The notes under the pieces were generated by a model, which was not told the DNA's origin, did no database searches, and saw only the letters and a list, made by a program, of their open reading frames with translations. Both the position numbers and the translations under genes were made by a program. Below are positions 7,864 to 12,361 of a stretch of 12,361 nt of DNA, one piece after another; positions within the stretch are counted from its first letter, which is position 1, and each line of letters begins with the position of its first letter. The stretch is from Pedobacter sp. UBA4863 (GTDB taxonomy: Bacteria; Bacteroidota; Bacteroidia; Sphingobacteriales; Sphingobacteriaceae), in assembly GCF_002399615.1 (NCBI RefSeq), contig NZ_DHDZ01000063.1, forward strand, positions 1 through 12,361. The letters run 5' to 3'.

Positions 7864-8340
7864 TTAGAAAGTGAAACGTACACCTAAACCAATATCGCCA
7901 CTATAAAAATCTGTATCAGGAGTTAAACGTAAAGTTGGGATCCAGTCTAAAGATAAATTGATAGGAGCTCCGTTAAATTTGTAATCTAAACCTAAAACAC
8001 CGTTTAAACCTAAGTAAACATCACCATCAAAGCCTTTAACTTTCATAGAACCTATACTAGCACCAGCACCATAGTACCAATTTAAGCCTGGGGCGCCATT
8101 AATTGCATTGTATTTTTCGTAAAGCCCCGTTAATTGGATGTAATCTACATGATTTGAACTTCTAAAGTTACCGATTAACTCTAGCATGGCGCCTTTGTTA
8201 AGACCTGTTTTAAAAGAAACACCGTTATAGCTGCCAAAACGACCACCAATAGCGTTTTTGTACTCTTGTGCATTTGCATTAGACAAATTCATTGTAAAAA
8301 GAGCTGCACTTGCGATAATTGTAAATAGTAATTTTTTCAT
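7864..8340 (-). CDS. small outer-membrane beta-barrel protein, function unknown
   Basis: Predicted 158-residue outer-membrane protein. The preferred start at 8340 begins MKKLLFTIIASAALF, with cleavage likely after the Ala of NANAQ. An upstream ATG at 8370 would add ten residues in front of a normal signal peptide. The mature chain of about 130 residues alternates polar and hydrophobic residues, rich in Gly and aromatics (GGRFGSYNGVSF, WYYGAGASIG, VYLGLNGVLGLDY), and ends in GLGVRFTF. The terminal Phe and alternating pattern match the signal recognised by the BAM insertion machinery. The size fits an eight-stranded barrel. From memory, APINLSLDW followed by a conserved Pro resembles a common uncharacterised Bacteroidota outer-membrane family; this is not checked. 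It stands alone, convergent with the peptidase gene and divergent from the acyl-CoA synthetase. No strong promoter box is visible upstream. Confidence 0.8.
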   Translation of the reverse strand: MKKLLFTIIASAALFTMNLSNANAQEYKNAIGGRFGSYNGVSFKTGLNKGAMLELIGNFRSSNHVDYIQLTGLYEKYNAINGAPGLNWYYGAGASIGSMKVKGFDGDVYLGLNGVLGLDYKFNGAPINLSLDWIPTLRLTPDTDFYSGDIGLGVRFTF

Positions 8341-8558
8341 GTGTTTGAAATTTGTTTTTAAATTACACATCGCTTACAAATTGTGTGCCTTTTCTACATT
8401 TCAACCAACAGTTTAGTGTTTTTTTGTTTTCGGGGTAAATATATGTAATTGAAAATAATTATGCTTGCATAGTATAAATTTCAATTAAAAGCCTTAAATT
8501 AGGTTATTGTACAGCCACAAATGGCGATTTTAAAGTTTAGCCTATATAAATTTATTGT

Positions 8559-10340
8559 ATGTCAGTTTCAGTAACAAGGGTTTTTGATCTTCTAAAATAT
8601 AATTTGGAGAATTTTCCGAAAGAAGAGTTTATTAGTGGGAAAATAAGTGGCGAGTGGGTTAAATATAGTACACAAAAGTTTTGTGAAGTTACCGATCATT
8701 TGAGTAGGGGGCTTACCGCACTAGGGATTGAAAAAGGCGCTAGGGTAGCCATTATGTCGGCCAACAGACCTGAATGGAATATTTGTGATTATGCCATTAT
8801 GCAGCTTGGGGCTTATCAAATTCCTTTATATCCAACACTAGGAGAAAACGACATTAAATTTATTATTGAGGATGCCGAAATTACCGTGATTTTTGTTGGC
8901 GATGAGCAACTATACGAAAAAGCGAAGAAAGTAGTAGCATTGGTAGCACACGAAGTTAAAATTTACACTTTTAACAGAGTGGCTGGTGCTAACCATTGGG
9001 AAGATTTGGTAGTACAAGGAAAAGAGAAGCTGCAAGATGTAAATTTAGAAACGTACAGGAGCGCCGTTACCTCAGAAGATATTTTAACCATTATTTATAC
9101 TTCGGGCACTACCGGCACCCCTAAAGGTGTAATGCTCACCCACGACAATTTGGTGCAGAACTTCAAGAAGTCGGCTGTTTTGTTGCCGCCCAATGTAACT
9201 CATGCACTTAGTTTCTTGCCTTTGTCGCACATTTTCGAGCGAATGATCTCTTATTTGTACGCGTACTTAAATATCGCCATGTATTATGCGGAAAGTATGG
9301 AAACCATAGTTGCCGATATTCAATTTGTAAAACCAAGTGGTTTTTCAACGGTCCCAAGACTGTTAGAAAAAGTCTATGATAAGATAGTTGAGAAAGGCAA
9401 AGCCTTAACGGGCGTAAAGAAAATGATTTTCTTTTGGTCTTTAGCTTTGGCAGAGCAATATGATACCAATAAAGGTTGGTGGTACAATTTTAGGCTTGGC
9501 ATTGCCCGAAAGTTAGTTTTTAAAAAATGGCAAGAGGCTTTAGGTGGCAATATACAGGTCATTATTTCGGGAGGAGCAGCCTTAAACCCGCGTTTAGCTA
9601 GGGTGTTTTGGGCAGCGGGCTTACCAGTTTTTGAGGGTTATGGCTTAACAGAAACTTCTCCTGTAATATCGGTGAACCATTTTGATGCCATTAAATTTGG
9701 TGCGGTGGGCAAGCCAATTGAAGGTGTGGAAGTAAAGATAGCGCAAGATGGCGAAATATTGGTAAAAGGCCATAACGTCATGAAAGGCTACTACAAACGT
9801 CCCGATTTAACCGCCGAAACTATCGATAGTGAGGGTTGGTTCCATACAGGCGACATTGGCGAATTAAGTGAAGGCTTTCTAAAAATTACGGATAGAAAGA
9901 AAGAGATGTTTAAAACTGCGGGAGGTAAATATATTGCACCGCAAATGATTGAAAATAAGGTAAAAGAAGCTCCGTTAATTGAACATGTGATGGTGCTGGG
10001 CGAAAACAGGAAGTTTCCATCGGCCTTGGTAGTGCCAAATTTCGAGGCTTTAAAAAGCTGGTGCGCCCTAAAAGGAATACCTTATGAAAGCAATGAAACT
10101 ATAGTAGCTAACAATGAGGTGCAAGAAAAATTCCATAGGTTAATTGACGAAGCTAATAAAGAATTTGGAAAATGGGAACAAATTAAGCAATTTGCTTTGC
10201 TACCTAAAGAATGGAGCATAGATGCGGGAGAACTAACGCCTAAATTGAGCTTAAAACGTAAGGTTATTTTAGAAAAGAATAAAGAAATTATAGAAAAAAT
10301 ATATAAAGATGCAGAAAACTATCATCCAGAAACTAAATAA
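8559..10340 (+). CDS. long-chain acyl-CoA synthetase (AMP-forming fatty acid-CoA ligase)
   Basis: Cytoplasmic or membrane-associated enzyme that activates fatty acids to acyl-CoA through an acyl-adenylate, feeding beta-oxidation or lipid synthesis. At 593 residues it fits the FAA1/COG1022-type ligases. Motifs of the ANL superfamily are complete: ATP-binding IYTSGTTGTPKG (179-190), adenylate-contacting EGYGLTETSP (359-368), GWFHTGDIGE (426-435), hinge region DRKKEMFKTAGGKYIAP (445-461), and the C-terminal adenylation lysine in GELTPKLSLKRK (probably Lys562). The FLPLSHIFERM segment (219-229) is typical of long-chain ligases. There is no signal peptide. The start lies 188 bp from the end of the divergent gene's long reading frame; I see no convincing -7 box before it. 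It overlaps the next gene by 32 bp. Chain-length preference cannot be read from sequence. Confidence 0.93.
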   Translation: MSVSVTRVFDLLKYNLENFPKEEFISGKISGEWVKYSTQKFCEVTDHLSRGLTALGIEKGARVAIMSANRPEWNICDYAIMQLGAYQIPLYPTLGENDIKFIIEDAEITVIFVGDEQLYEKAKKVVALVAHEVKIYTFNRVAGANHWEDLVVQGKEKLQDVNLETYRSAVTSEDILTIIYTSGTTGTPKGVMLTHDNLVQNFKKSAVLLPPNVTHALSFLPLSHIFERMISYLYAYLNIAMYYAESMETIVADIQFVKPSGFSTVPRLLEKVYDKIVEKGKALTGVKKMIFFWSLALAEQYDTNKGWWYNFRLGIARKLVFKKWQEALGGNIQVIISGGAALNPRLARVFWAAGLPVFEGYGLTETSPVISVNHFDAIKFGAVGKPIEGVEVKIAQDGEILVKGHNVMKGYYKRPDLTAETIDSEGWFHTGDIGELSEGFLKITDRKKEMFKTAGGKYIAPQMIENKVKEAPLIEHVMVLGENRKFPSALVVPNFEALKSWCALKGIPYESNETIVANNEVQEKFHRLIDEANKEFGKWEQIKQFALLPKEWSIDAGELTPKLSLKRKVILEKNKEIIEKIYKDAENYHPETK

Positions 10341-12093
10341 AACGTTTAAAGTAGGGACACTGTTTGCCACAATGGTTATTTTAAACCTTGATGAGGCAAA
10401 TGCTCAGGTAGAAAAAGAAAAAAATGTAAAGGCATTTGAGTTTTTATCAAAGGCTGGTGCATCGGGTTTCGATAGGAAAGCACTAGAATTTGAAAATGGA
10501 GCAGTTGTTTCTGCCCATCCAGAAGCTACCGCTGTAGGTGTGGCAATTTTAAAGAAAGGTGGTAATGCAGTAGATGCAACAGTTGCAGTAAAATTTGCAC
10601 TGGCGGTGGTTTATCCTAATGCAGGTAATATTGGTGGTGGCGGTTTTTTAATTTATCGCTCTGCTAAAGGAGAAATTGCCTCTATGGATTTTAGGGAAAA
10701 AGCCCCTGGATTAGCCCATAAGGATATGTTTCTTGATGCAAATGGCGATCCAATTTCTGATAAGAGTAAAGAAGGACATTTAGCTGCAGGTGTGCCAGGA
10801 ACTGTTTCGGGTATGGTAGAGTTGCATAAAAAATACGGAAAGCTAAAATGGAGTGAAATAGTAGAACCTGCTTATCAATTGGCCGATAAGGGATTTAGGC
10901 TTACCAAACAGCAAGTACGTGAATTAAATAGGCTGAAAAGCAAGTTTCAGCAATATAATCCATTGGGTACGGCATTAATTAAAGAAAATGGCGAATGGAA
11001 AGACGGAGATTTTCTTGTTCAAAAAGAATTGGCAAATACCATGAGGTTAATTCGCGATAAAGGCCGTGCCGGCTTTTACGAAGGTGAGGTAGCGAATTAT
11101 ATTGCCGAAGAAATGAAAAGAGGCGGAGGATTGATCTCGAAAGAAGATTTAAAAAACTATCATGCTGCCTGGCGAAAACCAATTGTGGGCGATTACAAAG
11201 GGTACAAGGTAATTACGATGCCTCCAACCTCAAGCGGAGGTATTGCCCTAGTTCAACTTCTACAATCGGTAGCAGCTTATCCGCTTTCAACTTGGGGCTT
11301 TAATGCCGATTCTACAATTCAAGTAATGGTAGAGGCCGAAAGAAGGGTATATGCAGACAGGGCTAAGCACCTTGGCGATCCCGATTTTTGGAAGGTACCA
11401 CAAAAAGAATTATTAACGCCTGCCTATAACAAAAGCAGAATGGCAAATTTAAACTGGGATAAAGCTACGCCAAGCAGCGAAATCCAAGCAGGAGAATTTG
11501 GTAAAAAAGAAAGCGAGCAAACTACGCACTTCTCTATAGTTGATAAAGAAGGCAATGCGGTATCATTAACCACTACTATTAATACCTCTTATGGCAACTA
11601 TGTAGTAGTAAAAGGGGCAGGTTTCTTGTTAAATAACGAAATGGATGATTTTTCGGTTAAACCAGGAGTGCCAAATTACTTTGGCTTAATAGGTTACGAA
11701 GCTAATGCTATAGCGCCAAATAAACGTATGCTAAGCTCTATGACGCCAACTATTGTAGAAAAGGATGGAAAATTGTTCATGGTAGTTGGAACTCCGGGTG
11801 GTTCAACTATTATGACTTCTGTTTTCCAAAGTATTATAAACGTGGTTGATTTTGGTATGGATATGCAACAGGCTGTTAATGCTAGAAAGTTTCACCATCA
11901 ATGGTTGCCAGACAGAGTTGATATTGAGCCCAATGCCTTAACTCCAGAAGTGCAAAAAACATTAGAGGCCAAAGGTTATACTTTTTATAAGCGTGGCAGT
12001 ATTGGCAGGGTAGATGCTATTTTAATAACCAAAGATGGAAAATACCAAACAGGTGCCGATCCAAGAGGAGACGATACCGCTGGCGGTTGGTAA
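10309..12093 (+). CDS. ggt: gamma-glutamyltranspeptidase (periplasmic, self-processing)
   Basis: Ntn-hydrolase that cleaves the gamma-glutamyl bond of glutathione and related compounds and transfers the group to water or an acceptor. At 594 residues it is full length. A Lys-containing n-region and hydrophobic run end at NAQ (31-33), so it should be exported. Self-cleavage before Thr405 (QTTHFSIVD) would give a large subunit of about 370 and a small subunit of 190 residues. Aligned active-site features are present: Arg129 in DFREKAP, NTSYGN (425-430), MDDF (445-448), the Ser pair in MLSSMTPT (476-477) and the Gly pair in GTPGGS (497-498). The segment 450-472 corresponds to the lid loop of the E. 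coli enzyme. The ATG lies inside the last codons of the ligase gene. Later Met codons would destroy the signal peptide, so the overlap is probably real. Confidence 0.93.
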   Translation: MQKTIIQKLNKTFKVGTLFATMVILNLDEANAQVEKEKNVKAFEFLSKAGASGFDRKALEFENGAVVSAHPEATAVGVAILKKGGNAVDATVAVKFALAVVYPNAGNIGGGGFLIYRSAKGEIASMDFREKAPGLAHKDMFLDANGDPISDKSKEGHLAAGVPGTVSGMVELHKKYGKLKWSEIVEPAYQLADKGFRLTKQQVRELNRLKSKFQQYNPLGTALIKENGEWKDGDFLVQKELANTMRLIRDKGRAGFYEGEVANYIAEEMKRGGGLISKEDLKNYHAAWRKPIVGDYKGYKVITMPPTSSGGIALVQLLQSVAAYPLSTWGFNADSTIQVMVEAERRVYADRAKHLGDPDFWKVPQKELLTPAYNKSRMANLNWDKATPSSEIQAGEFGKKESEQTTHFSIVDKEGNAVSLTTTINTSYGNYVVVKGAGFLLNNEMDDFSVKPGVPNYFGLIGYEANAIAPNKRMLSSMTPTIVEKDGKLFMVVGTPGGSTIMTSVFQSIINVVDFGMDMQQAVNARKFHHQWLPDRVDIEPNALTPEVQKTLEAKGYTFYKRGSIGRVDAILITKDGKYQTGADPRGDDTAGGW

Positions 12094-12108
12094 TATTTAT
12101 ACTATAAA

Positions 12109-12146
12109 AAAAAAGCGAGGTTAATGGAGATTAATCTCGCTTTTTT
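12109..12146 (+). terminator. Rho-independent terminator after ggt
   Basis: The A-rich left arm ending GCGAGGTTAAT (to 12125) pairs with ATTAATCTCGC and a T run (12130-12146), forming a 17-bp stem around the 4-nt loop GGAG. The only irregular pair is G12120-T12135, a G-U wobble in a plus-strand transcript. The stop codon is 16 bp upstream. It should end the ligase-ggt transcript. Confidence 0.92.
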
Positions 12147-12227
12147 GTTGAGGATGTACTTCATTACAGTTTTTATTTATATGTTAATAAGGTGTAATTT
12201 ATGCTTTGTTGCATTTCGTTTGAATAC

Positions 12228-12297
12228 ATAGACGCCAGGTAGGTCGTCTATCGGCTCAGAGCATGCGTGGCGACTTCGCCGAATACAATTCGGTGAA
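12228..12297 (+). repeat. intergenic inverted-repeat cluster (REP-like, unassigned)
   Basis: Several stem-loops follow one another with no open frame of note. ATAGACG (12228-12234) pairs with CGTCTAT (12245-12251). GGCGA (12269-12273) can pair with TCGCC (12276-12280). A 10-bp stem (12275-12284 with 12288-12297) has the 3-nt loop ACA. CGCCA (12233-12237) can also pair with TGGCG (12268-12272), so some stems exclude others. No T run follows, which argues against a terminator. The segment is more GC-rich than its surroundings. It may be a REP-type repeat or part of a structured RNA; I cannot assign it to a family. Confidence 0.45.
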
Positions 12298-12323
12298 ATG
12301 GTGTTCAATTTTAAATAGTTAAA

Positions 12324-12345
12324 TAACGTGAGTTTTGGATGTTAT
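12324..12345 (+). repeat. 22-bp dispersed repeat, right copy
   Basis: This copy matches the left one (101-122, minus strand) at 20 of 22 bases and begins TAACGTGAGTTTTGG. Here it is not attached to the stop codon of a recognised gene, although a short minus-strand frame entering from the right edge ends close by (stop at 12319-12321). It lies 27 bp beyond the last hairpin of the inverted-repeat cluster. Confidence 0.55.
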
Positions 12346-12361
12346 GCTCTGATAATCAGTG

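Noticed and set aside
8371..8558. Promoters for the outer-membrane protein gene and the acyl-CoA synthetase gene.
   Set aside because: Only weak partial matches are visible (for example ACAATTTG on the minus strand at 8384 to 8377), too poor to call. Promoters must lie here, but I cannot place them.
120..12093. CRISPR arrays, tRNA or rRNA genes, insertion sequences and toxin-antitoxin or defence genes.
   Set aside because: None seen. The coding genes are all intact chromosomal housekeeping or efflux types with uniform composition.
12319..12360. Minus-strand frame open for 13 codons from the right edge, ending at TAA (12321 to 12319), as a possible partial gene.
   Set aside because: It is too short to judge and overlaps the 22-bp repeat and inverted repeats. 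Kept only as a possibility in the repeat description.

Overview
The window looks like chromosomal DNA of a Bacteroidota bacterium, most like Sphingobacteriaceae (Pedobacter and relatives). The evidence is low GC (about 40%), A-rich sequence instead of Shine-Dalgarno sites before the starts, two good matches to the Bacteroidota promoter (-33 TTG / -7 TAnnTTTG), and the protein set itself: an HAE1-type RND pump, an M61 peptidase with a PDZ domain, and a small outer-membrane barrel. The placement is inferred from sequence style; no search was run.

Layout. Positions 1-119 hold the edge of a neighbouring locus, possibly the last codons of a plus-strand gene, and one copy of a 22-bp repeat that begins at the stop codon of the first full gene. 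From 5715 down to 120, on the minus strand, lies a compact three-gene tripartite efflux operon: membrane fusion protein, RND permease, TolC-like outer-membrane channel. A 226-bp divergent promoter region (5761-5986) separates it from a plus-strand M61 aminopeptidase (5987-7804). A bidirectional terminator (7810-7843) lies between that gene and a convergent single gene for a small outer-membrane beta-barrel protein (7864-8340, minus). From 8559 to 12093, on the plus strand, a long-chain acyl-CoA synthetase and a gamma-glutamyltranspeptidase overlap by 32 bp and end at a strong terminator. The last 200 bp are non-coding and rich in inverted repeats, and carry the second, outward-facing copy of the 22-bp repeat.

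How the genes work together. The efflux genes make one machine spanning both membranes, and all key proton-relay residues of the permease are present. The M61 peptidase and the gamma-glutamyltranspeptidase both carry signal peptides and probably process peptides and glutathione-type compounds in the periplasm. The acyl-CoA synthetase is cytoplasmic and activates fatty acids. Its tight coupling to a secreted transpeptidase has no obvious biochemical reason.

All full genes look intact and belong to known families. I found no clear undescribed system. The most unusual material is the repeat pair bracketing the gene block and the structured tail at the right end.
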